DNA from: Spirochaetaceae bacterium
GTDB lineage: Bacteria > Spirochaetota > Spirochaetia > Treponematales > Rectinemataceae
Direction: 5' to 3'
DNA length: 7,121 bases
Assembly (NCBI GenBank): GCA_016794765.1
Contig: JAEUJG010000632.1
Location: forward strand, 1 to 7,121
The translations under genes and the position numbers were made by a program. A model generated the notes under the pieces. The model made no database searches, was not told where the DNA came from, and worked only from the letters and a program-made list of their open reading frames with translations. Shown piece after piece: positions 1 to 4,909 of this stretch (positions within the stretch are counted from its first letter, which is position 1; each line of letters starts with the position of its first letter).

Positions 1-6
1 GAATAA

Positions 7-67
7 GGGGCTCCGCCTCTGGTAGCATGGTGGTAACGACACACGCCAGCAACCAGAGGTAAGCCCC
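7..67. repeat. Long imperfect hairpin at window edge
   Basis: Two complementary arms enclose about 28 bases. GGGGCT (7-12) pairs with AGCCCC (62-67), and CCTCTGGT (16-23) pairs with ACCAGAGG (52-59); small unpaired segments lie at 13-15 and 60-61. The structure ends two bases before the start codon of the transposase-like fragment at 69. It could therefore be a mobile-element end or a leader structure of that lost gene. No run of T follows, so it is not a typical intrinsic terminator. The pairing is read directly from the sequence; the association with a mobile element is an inference. Confidence 0.5.
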
Positions 68-68
68 A

Positions 69-194
69 ATGGACAAGGAGCATAATATGCTCGAAGCACG
101 GATTCTGCAACGCCAAGGGAAGACGCAAGCGGAGATCGCCCGGCTTGACGCTTCCCCTAGGAGACGCGTGACAAACAGTTTGTCAGGTTTCTAG
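69..194 (+). pseudogene. Truncated helix-turn-helix fragment, IS21 (IstA)-like transposase N-terminus
   Basis: A 41-codon reading frame starts with ATG at 69 and ends with TAG at 192. Residues 7-26 read MLEARILQRQGKTQAEIARL, which resembles the N-terminal helix-turn-helix of IS21-family IstA transposases, where a phrase such as 'QG.(S/T)..EIA..LG.S' is followed by 'RTVR.YL'. The match stops abruptly after 'AEIARL'; the recognition helix and the whole catalytic domain are missing. The fragment is therefore probably a relic left by deletion or by a frameshift after about base 148. It could instead be the start of another HTH regulator. The ribosome site is poor (AGAGG at 55-59, about 9 bases before the ATG), and nothing suggests that it is expressed as a functional protein. 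Confidence 0.45.
169..185. promoter_or_regulatory. Perfect 17-base palindrome (possible operator)
   Basis: The sequence TGACAAACAGTTTGTCA is an exact palindrome with 8-base arms around one central A. Its length and central spacing suit a dimeric helix-turn-helix regulator. It lies in the tail of the decayed HTH fragment and about 213 bases before the kinase start codon. It could be an operator, a recombination site or a leftover of the mobile element; no second copy is visible in the window. Confidence 0.4.
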
Positions 195-239
195 CAACCT
201 TGGGCGAGGTCGCGCGTCGAACCCTGTCGAATGGCGGAA

Positions 240-280
240 TTGCGAACTTCTAAAATATTACTATACAATAACATGTATAG
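240..280 (+). promoter_or_regulatory. Candidate upstream promoter with overlapping inverted repeat
   Basis: TTGCGA (240-245) and TATACA (262-267) are separated by 16 bases and resemble sigma-70 -35 and -10 elements; TACAAT at 264-269 is an alternative -10. An inverted repeat, CTATAC (261-266) and GTATAG (275-280) with an 8-base spacer, covers the -10 and the expected initiation site. That is where a repressor would bind. The region is AT-rich against a GC-rich background. A transcript from here would read the kinase gene with a leader of about 120 bases. The assignment rests on motif resemblance alone. Confidence 0.3.
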
Positions 281-325
281 GGTTGTGTTCCGGTCCCTCT
301 AACCGTCCAGCGGTTCGATCCTTCA

Positions 326-353
326 TTGTTAAATCCTCAAAAACCTCTATACT
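326..353 (+). promoter_or_regulatory. Candidate sigma-70-type promoter of the kinase gene
   Basis: TTGTTA (326-331, four of six consensus bases) and TATACT (348-353, five of six) are separated by 16 bases. Initiation would fall near 360 and give a leader of about 40 bases before the kinase ATG at 399. It is the best promoter-like match close to this start. Its -10 overlaps one arm of the inverted repeat that reaches the ribosome site. Confidence 0.45.
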
Positions 354-394
354 TGACTTGGCTCCCAGGCAATTTCCCCAAAAGTCATAGAGGG
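344..394 (+). promoter_or_regulatory. Leader inverted repeat that could cover the kinase ribosome site
   Basis: CCTCTA (344-349) is complementary to TAGAGG (388-393), and TGACTT (354-359) to AAGTCA (382-387). GG (360-361) can add to CC (378-379) across a two-A bulge. The right arm contains the purine-rich ribosome site AGAGGG (389-394), five bases before the ATG. In a transcript starting upstream of 344 this hairpin would mask the site. A transcript from the promoter at 326-353 would lack the left arm and leave the site open. The pairing is seen directly; the regulatory role is inferred. Confidence 0.3.
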
Positions 395-398
395 CGAC

Positions 399-3044
399 AT
401 GACCGAAACCATGAAGAAAACCATCCTGATCGTGGAGGACGAGGTCCTCATCGCGATGCTGGAGCGGAAGCAGCTGGAAAACGAGAACTACCGGGTCCTG
501 CACGCGGTCACGGGAGAGAAAGCGATCGCCCTCGTCTGCGAGGAGCGGGAACCGGTCGACCTCATCCTAATGGACATTGACCTGGGCGACGGCATGGACG
601 GCACGGAGGCCGCCGCGAGGATCCTCATGTGCACCGACGTGCCCATCCTCTTCCTGTCCTCCCACACGGAAAAGGACATCGTCTCGAGGACGGAGTCGAT
701 CACCAACTATGGTTATGTCGTCAAGAACTCGAGCTTCACCGTCCTCGACGCCTCCATCAAGATGGCCTTCAAGCTCTTCAACGCGAGCAAGTGCGTCAAC
801 GAGGAGCGCATGAAGAACGAGGCGGCCTACGAGGAAATGCAGGTCATCAACGAAAGCCTCCTCAAGACCCAGGGCGACCTCATGCAAACGGAAAAGAGCC
901 TCCGTCGGAGCGAGGAAAAATACCGCTACATCGACGAATCGAGCCTGGACTCGATCTACAGCTACGACCGAGGGGGGCGTTTCACCCACGCGAACCGGGC
1001 GCTCTGCAAGCTGCTCGGCCTGCCCTACGAGGCGATCCTCGGCAAGACGCACGAGGAGCTCGGCTTTCCCGCCAAGCAGTGCGGGGAGTGGGCCGCGTTG
1101 CACCGGCGGGTCTACGACACGGACGGCACGGTCGTCGCCGTCACGGAGACGCCGATCCCGGACAGTCCCTCCATTTATTTCGAGGTCGCGCTCAATCCGA
1201 TCCACGGCGACGACGGGGGGATCATCGGCATTTCCGGCACCACCCGGGACATCACCGAACGCGTGAAGACGGAGAAGGCCGCCGAGGAGTCCCGGGAGCT
1301 CTTCTCCCTGCTTTTCGACCAAAGCCCCTATCCCGTGATGATCGTGGATTGCGCGGACGGCAACTTCCTGGACGTCAACGAGGCGATGGTGGAGAAGGTC
1401 GAGTACGCCAAGGACGAGCTCGTGGGGAAATCCGCGGTGGAGCTCGGCGTCATCACTCCCGGGGTGGAGCGCCTGACGAGGGAGGCCATCGCGAAGGAGG
1501 GCCGGTATTCCGACCTCGAGGTCGCCATGGTTTCCAAGTCGGGCCGGGCGAGGATCGGCTTGGCGAGCGGACGCGTTGTCCGGCTTCATGACCATGACTA
1601 CCTCTTCCAGACTATCGTCGACGTCACGGAGGGCAAGCGGGTGCGGGACGCCCTGGAACGGAGCGAGGAGCGCTTCCGCCTGGCCATGCAGGCCAGCCGG
1701 GACGGTCTCTGGGACTGGAGCGTTCCGGACGGCGACGTGTACTACAGCCCCGCCTGGGCCCACATACTCGGCGAGGAGGGGGTGCCCGACACGCTGGCCG
1801 CCTGGGAGGAGCGCCTCCACCCGGAGGACAAGCCGGCGGTCCTCGCGACGCTCAAGGCCCACCTGGAGGGCTCGGGAGAGACCTGGCAACGGGAGCACCG
1901 CCTGCGGATGAAGGACGGGACCTGGAAGTGGGTCCTGGGCCGGGGCAGCGTGGTCGCCCGCGGGCCGGGCGGCGAGCCCCTGCGGATGGTCGGCACGATG
2001 ACCGACATCTCCGATCGGAAGGCCGTGGAGCGGGCCCTGGCGGAGAAGGAGGAAAAATACCGCTTCGCGCTCGAGGGAAGCGATCTCGGGGAATGGGACT
2101 GGGACTACCCGAGCGGCAGGGTCGGCCGGAACGCCCGCTGGGCGGAGATGCTCGGCTTTTCGCCCGAGGAGTTGGAGGCGACGATCCAGCAGGGCGTGGA
2201 CCTGATGCACCCCGACGACGTCGAGATGGTGCGGCGGGCCGTCCGGGAACACCTGGACGGCGCGGTGGACCACTATTACATCGAGTACCGGCTCAAGACC
2301 AAGGCCGGCGGCTACAAGTGGATCCGCGACTGCGGAAAGGTCATGGTGCGGGACGCGGAGGGGAAGCCCCTTCGCCTCTGCGGCACCCACGAGGACGTGG
2401 ACGAGCGCAAGAAGGCGCGGGACCGGATCGAATTGCTCCTCGCGGAGAAGGAGCTCGTCCTCAAGGAAGTGCACCACCGGATCATCAACAACATGAACAC
2501 GATCCGGAGCCTCCTCGAGCTCCAGGAGCTCTCGATCGAGGAACCCTCCGCCCGCCCGGCCCTGCGCGAGGCGGCGTCCCGCGTCCGCAGCATGTCCCTC
2601 CTCTACGACAAGCTCTATCGTTCGAGCGAGTACAAGGAACTTTCCCTGCGCGACTACCTGCCGGCCCTGGCCAGGGAGGCGGTGGCCAACTTCCCCAACG
2701 CCGGCCTCGTGCGCCTGGAGACGGAGGTGGAGGACCTGCCGCTCGCGGCGAAGCGGCTCCAGCCCGTCGGCATCATCGTCAACGAACTCCTTACCAATTG
2801 CATGAAATACGCCTTCGCGGGTCGGCCGGGCGGAAGCATCACCCTGTCCGCCGCCCTGCGCGACGGCCTCGTCGCGATTTCGGTCCGCGACGACGGCGTC
2901 GGGATGCCCGAGGCGGTTTCTTGCGGGGACTCGACGGGCTTCGGGCTCCAGCTGGTCCAGGCCCTGGCCGCGCAGCTGAAGGGAACGATCCGCATCGAAT
3001 GCGCCCGGGGCACGGCGGTCGTCCTCGAGTTCGGCGCCCGCTAG
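399..3044 (+). CDS. Soluble REC-PAS(x4)-HisKA_2 sensor histidine kinase
   Basis: This 881-residue cytoplasmic signalling protein is predicted to autophosphorylate on histidine and donate phosphate to a response regulator encoded elsewhere. An N-terminal receiver domain (about 6-125) has the acidic pair E13/D14, phospho-acceptor D59, switch residues S87/S88 and K109. A charged, probably coiled-coil linker (about 133-172) precedes four PAS units near 172-290, 298-412, 420-543 and 550-672. The last two are PAS_3-like (WDW near the start, HPED/HPDD midway) and look tandemly duplicated. Two PAS starts share the identical 16-base word GAGGAAAAATACCGCT at 912 and 2049. The dimerisation helix has a HisKA_2 H-box, VHHRIINNMNTI (691-702), with H692/H693 as candidate phospho-sites. 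The ATPase domain shows N795/E796/N800, DDGVG (831-835) and TGFGL (846-850). No membrane segment or signal peptide is seen, so the input is intracellular. The ATG at 399 fits AGAGGG at 389-394; the in-frame ATG at 411 lies too far from it. The family is certain; the ligand is unknown. Confidence 0.93.
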   Translation: MTETMKKTILIVEDEVLIAMLERKQLENENYRVLHAVTGEKAIALVCEEREPVDLILMDIDLGDGMDGTEAAARILMCTDVPILFLSSHTEKDIVSRTESITNYGYVVKNSSFTVLDASIKMAFKLFNASKCVNEERMKNEAAYEEMQVINESLLKTQGDLMQTEKSLRRSEEKYRYIDESSLDSIYSYDRGGRFTHANRALCKLLGLPYEAILGKTHEELGFPAKQCGEWAALHRRVYDTDGTVVAVTETPIPDSPSIYFEVALNPIHGDDGGIIGISGTTRDITERVKTEKAAEESRELFSLLFDQSPYPVMIVDCADGNFLDVNEAMVEKVEYAKDELVGKSAVELGVITPGVERLTREAIAKEGRYSDLEVAMVSKSGRARIGLASGRVVRLHDHDYLFQTIVDVTEGKRVRDALERSEERFRLAMQASRDGLWDWSVPDGDVYYSPAWAHILGEEGVPDTLAAWEERLHPEDKPAVLATLKAHLEGSGETWQREHRLRMKDGTWKWVLGRGSVVARGPGGEPLRMVGTMTDISDRKAVERALAEKEEKYRFALEGSDLGEWDWDYPSGRVGRNARWAEMLGFSPEELEATIQQGVDLMHPDDVEMVRRAVREHLDGAVDHYYIEYRLKTKAGGYKWIRDCGKVMVRDAEGKPLRLCGTHEDVDERKKARDRIELLLAEKELVLKEVHHRIINNMNTIRSLLELQELSIEEPSARPALREAASRVRSMSLLYDKLYRSSEYKELSLRDYLPALAREAVANFPNAGLVRLETEVEDLPLAAKRLQPVGIIVNELLTNCMKYAFAGRPGGSITLSAALRDGLVAISVRDDGVGMPEAVSCGDSTGFGLQLVQALAAQLKGTIRIECARGTAVVLEFGAR

Positions 3045-3089
3045 GGCCGGCGCGACGGGGCGCGCGCGGCGGGCGCGGTCAGGGTCTGC

Positions 3090-3116
3090 GCGGCGGGGGC
3101 CGGCGAGGCCCGCCGC
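3090..3116. terminator. GC-rich hairpin between convergent genes (weak terminator candidate)
   Basis: GCGGCGGG (3090-3097) pairs perfectly with CCCGCCGC (3109-3116) around an 11-base loop. It lies in the 87-base gap where the kinase (+) and lipoprotein (-) genes converge, so it could slow RNA polymerase from both sides. Neither strand has a T run after the stem, so it is not a canonical intrinsic terminator. In sequence this GC-rich, part of the pairing may be chance. Confidence 0.3.
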
Positions 3117-3131
3117 CCGCCGGACCCCGGC

Positions 3132-3668
3132 CTACTTCGCTCCCGTGGCCGCGACCGCGGCGAAAATCATCACGAGCCTGTCCCCTTGGTACAGGTTGAG
3201 GGTCTGCCCGTCGAGGTCGAAGGCGAGGGGCCGGCCGTCAAGGTAGGCGGCCACCTTCAACTCGAGCTCCATGACCTCGGGCGGGCCGGCCATCTTGGTC
3301 ATGCCCCGCATCGCGAGGGAGAGGGTGTTGCCTTCCAGGCGGTACTCGCCGAAGTAGCGGTTGAGGCCGGTGTAGCCGAAGATCTCGCCCGTGGCGGCCT
3401 TCGCGGCGCCGTCCGTAGCGGCGCTTCCCGCGGCGGGGTTCCCCGCTGTGCCGGGTCGGAAGCCCAGGGTCGGGCGGTCCTCCGCGGCCAGGGTGCATCC
3501 GTCGAGCTGAATGAGCGCCCATTCCCGCGCGGCCAGGTAGGCCGCCGCGTCGAGCCGCGCCGTGCCGGCGGAGGCCGCGCCGGTGGTGGCGCAGGAGGCG
3601 AGGGCCAGCGAGAGGGCGAGCGCGAAGCCCCACGCGCTGGTCACGGTCTTTCCCAAGCTGTGGTTCAT
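3132..3668 (-). CDS. META/HslJ-like putative lipoprotein
   Basis: This 178-residue protein begins with a lipoprotein signal: K7, a hydrophobic stretch (about 12-24) and lipobox LASC with C26 as the predicted lipidated residue. It should therefore be membrane-anchored and face the periplasm or outer surface. The rest resembles the META domain found in HslJ-type proteins: 'REWALIQLDG' (48-57), 'RPTLGF' (65-70), 'GYTGLNRYFGEY' (98-109), 'MTKMAGPPEVMELE' (123-136) and a C-terminal strand with 'LNLYQGD' (157-163). HslJ is a heat-shock/novobiocin-related lipoprotein in E. coli, and the biochemical role of the fold is poorly defined. An Ala/Gly-rich insert (about 71-93) separates the first strands. 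The two cysteines usual in the family motifs are Leu102 and Gly127 here. No clear ribosome site precedes the ATG, but a TATACT box lies seven bases upstream. The gene stands alone, convergent with the kinase and divergent from the ATPase operon. Confidence 0.75.
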   Translation of the reverse strand: MNHSLGKTVTSAWGFALALSLALASCATTGAASAGTARLDAAAYLAAREWALIQLDGCTLAAEDRPTLGFRPGTAGNPAAGSAATDGAAKAATGEIFGYTGLNRYFGEYRLEGNTLSLAMRGMTKMAGPPEVMELELKVAAYLDGRPLAFDLDGQTLNLYQGDRLVMIFAAVAATGAK

Positions 3669-3675
3669 GGGAACA

Positions 3676-3681
3676 AGTATA
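3676..3681 (-). promoter_or_regulatory. Candidate -10 box of the lipoprotein gene
   Basis: On the minus strand TATACT occupies 3681 down to 3676, seven bases before the ATG at 3668. Initiation would therefore fall at or next to the start codon and give a leaderless or nearly leaderless mRNA. This fits the absence of a ribosome site. The -35 region is poor, with only about three consensus bases at suitable spacing. A stronger-looking TATAAT at 3799-3794 (-) also lacks a good -35 and would give a leader of about 120 bases. Confidence 0.3.
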
Positions 3682-3818
3682 GCGCGGAGCTTGGTCCGCC
3701 ATCCACCCGCGTCCGTGACCGCGTCAGGCCCGGCCCCCGGGGATGGCGTTCCGGGGCGGCGGAAGCGCCATTCGACCCGGAGCGATCATCATAATTATAC
3801 ATTACATGGAATCGTCGC

Positions 3819-3840
3819 CGGCGCCCCGGGCGCCGTTTTT
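3819..3840 (+). terminator. Intrinsic terminator without an obvious upstream gene
   Basis: CGGCGCC (3819-3825) and GGCGCCG (3829-3835) form a perfect 7-base-pair stem around a three-base loop, followed by five T (3836-3840). An outer pair, CGTCG (3813-3817) with CGACG (3841-3845), is also possible. The T run fixes the direction as plus strand. No plus-strand gene ends here; the kinase stops almost 800 bases earlier and a minus-strand gene lies between. It may end a small RNA, stop antisense transcription from the lipoprotein side, or insulate the downstream operon. Confidence 0.65.
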
Positions 3841-4001
3841 CGACGCGGGTCCTCCGCGGTGTCGCGATGATTCAAGCCCCTCCGGTGTTGGCTAAAATGA
3901 CGCTCCGTCGGTTCGATGTAGCGCCATGGGCGGTTTCGGGCCTTCTTCGGTGACGTTATCCGACACCGTGTTCCGTCATGTCGAATCGCGCTTTTTTTCT
4001 C

Positions 4002-4029
4002 TTGACGCCAAAAAAAACCCGGCTATAAA
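4002..4029 (+). promoter_or_regulatory. Strong sigma-70-type promoter of the ATPase/dehydratase operon
   Basis: TTGACG (4002-4007) and TATAAA (4024-4029) each match five of six consensus bases and are separated by 16 bases. Seven T (3992-3998) directly upstream resemble an UP element, and eight A (4010-4017) lie in the spacer. Initiation is expected near 4036, leaving a leader of about 70 bases before the GTG at 4106. This promoter lies inside the longer open frame that begins at 3926, which argues for the later start. Confidence 0.65.
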
Positions 4030-4092
4030 GTTTCTTGCCCCCGCGTGGAACCGGCGCGGATTCGCCCGGGGTACCGGCCCGGCCGGAGCGGC

Positions 4093-4108
4093 GGAGAGGA
4101 ACAACGTG
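4093..4108 (+). promoter_or_regulatory. Ribosome site deciding the ATPase start (GTG)
   Basis: GGAGAGGA (4093-4100) lies five bases before the GTG at 4106-4108. No comparable site precedes the upstream in-frame ATG at 3926. Starting at the GTG places the P-loop at residues 19-27, the usual distance from the N-terminus in CooC/MinD proteins. Confidence 0.75.
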
Positions 4109-4897
4109 TTATACGAAACAGAAACCGGAGCGCGCGACGCCAGGATCCTGGCCGTCGCGGGCAAGGGCGGCGTCGGCAAGACTTCCCTGGCCGCGGTCAT
4201 CGTCAAGCTTCTCGCGAAGGCCTATCCCGGCAAGCGGATCCTGGCGATCGACGCGGACCCGGCGGTGGGCCTGTCCACGGCGCTCGGGATCGAGGTGGCA
4301 CTGACCGTGGACGACATCCGCAAGGAGGTGGTCGCGACCGTGGAGGACGGCGACGCCAAGTCCGCGGTCGAGCTCCTTGGGGAAGCGCGGTACCGCATCT
4401 TCGACGCCATCGTCGAGGCGGAGGGCTTTGCCTTCATCGCGATCGGCCGGCCGGAGGCCGAGGGCTGTTACTGCAAGATCAACTCCTACCTGAAGGAAGT
4501 CATCCGCGTCCTGGCGGGCAACTTCGACTACGTGGTCATCGACGGCGAGGCCGGCATCGAGCAGGTGAACCGGCGCGTGATGGAGAAGGTGACGCACCTC
4601 CTCCTCGTCACGGACGCGAGCCGGAAGGGCGTCCAGGTCGTCCGCTCCATCCGCAAGGTGGCCGAGGAGCTCGTCATGTACGAAAAGCTCGGCGCGGTGG
4701 CGAACCGCCTGCCCGACCTCTCGGCCAGGGAGCTCCTGGACACGGGCGACATTCCCCTGCTGGCCGCGATCCGCGACGACCGCGGGCTGGCCGCCTACGA
4801 CCTCGAGGGAAGGAACGTCTTCCACCTGCCCGACGATTCGGAAATCGTGAGGGGCGCGCGCGAGGCCCTGCTCAATATGGGAATCCTGAAAGGATAA
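4106..4897 (+). CDS. CooC/MinD-family P-loop ATPase (metallocluster maturation or reductase-like)
   Basis: Started at GTG 4106, this is a 263-residue protein, close to the usual CooC length. It has a deviant Walker A, GKGGVGKTS (19-27), with signature lysine K20; switch I 'IDADP' (48-52); the CooC-type 'GRPE.EGCYC' segment (114-123) with C121 and C123 forming a CXC motif; and a Walker B-like 'VVIDGEAGIEQ' (143-153), comparable to D.EAG.EH in CooC. Known CooC proteins are ATP-driven dimers that insert nickel into carbon monoxide dehydrogenase; the CXC cysteines bind metal at the dimer interface. The fold is shared with NifH. Here the gene leads an operon with two 2-hydroxyacyl-CoA dehydratase-superfamily subunits, 12 bases before the first. 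No carbon monoxide dehydrogenase gene is visible. It may mature or energise those subunits, or serve an enzyme encoded further downstream. The family is confident; the target is inferred. Confidence 0.88.
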   Translation: MLYETETGARDARILAVAGKGGVGKTSLAAVIVKLLAKAYPGKRILAIDADPAVGLSTALGIEVALTVDDIRKEVVATVEDGDAKSAVELLGEARYRIFDAIVEAEGFAFIAIGRPEAEGCYCKINSYLKEVIRVLAGNFDYVVIDGEAGIEQVNRRVMEKVTHLLLVTDASRKGVQVVRSIRKVAEELVMYEKLGAVANRLPDLSARELLDTGDIPLLAAIRDDRGLAAYDLEGRNVFHLPDDSEIVRGAREALLNMGILKG

Positions 4898-4909
4898 GGT
4901 CGGCGAAAC

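Larger units (their letters stand above)
3669..4105. other. 437-base intergenic region between divergent transcription units
   Basis: This region separates the minus-strand lipoprotein from the plus-strand ATPase operon. The first part (3669-3780) is GC-rich with no convincing gene. An AT-rich island follows (about 3786-3805), then an intrinsic terminator on the plus strand (3819-3840). Bases 3841-3990 show no structure that I can name beyond a weak TAAAAT at 3893-3898. T and A tracts (3992-4017) then surround the operon promoter, and the ribosome site lies at 4093-4100. A frame open from ATG 3926 runs into the ATPase, but its first 60 codons cover the promoter and read as non-conserved sequence. 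I treat them as non-coding. Confidence 0.7.

Noticed and set aside
228..325. tRNA-Leu-like words (GGCGGAATTG at 232-241 and GGTTCGATCC at 312-321)
   Set aside because: The two words are about 80 bases apart, too far for a tRNA-Leu. The would-be T stem does not pair and no complementary acceptor ends are present. I regard the resemblance as chance or as an unrecognisable relic.
567..2477. Long minus-strand open frame (636 codons) opposite the kinase gene
   Set aside because: It is an antisense shadow created by high GC at third codon positions. Its translation is rich in Arg, Pro, Leu, Val and Asp with no recognisable domain, while the plus strand encodes clear REC, PAS and kinase motifs throughout.
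1928..3199. Plus-strand open frame of 423 codons overlapping the kinase C-terminus
   Set aside because: It is an Arg/Gly/Pro-rich shadow of the kinase frame; the H-box and ATPase motifs are all in the other frame.
3186..3794. Plus-strand open frame opposite the lipoprotein gene
   Set aside because: It is an antisense shadow with a low-complexity Gly/Glu/Arg-rich translation. The minus strand has a signal peptide, lipobox and META-like motifs.
3893..3898. TAAAAT as a -10 box for the frame starting at 3926
   Set aside because: No adequate -35 lies at a suitable distance, and the much better promoter at 4002-4029 matches the GTG start with its strong ribosome site.
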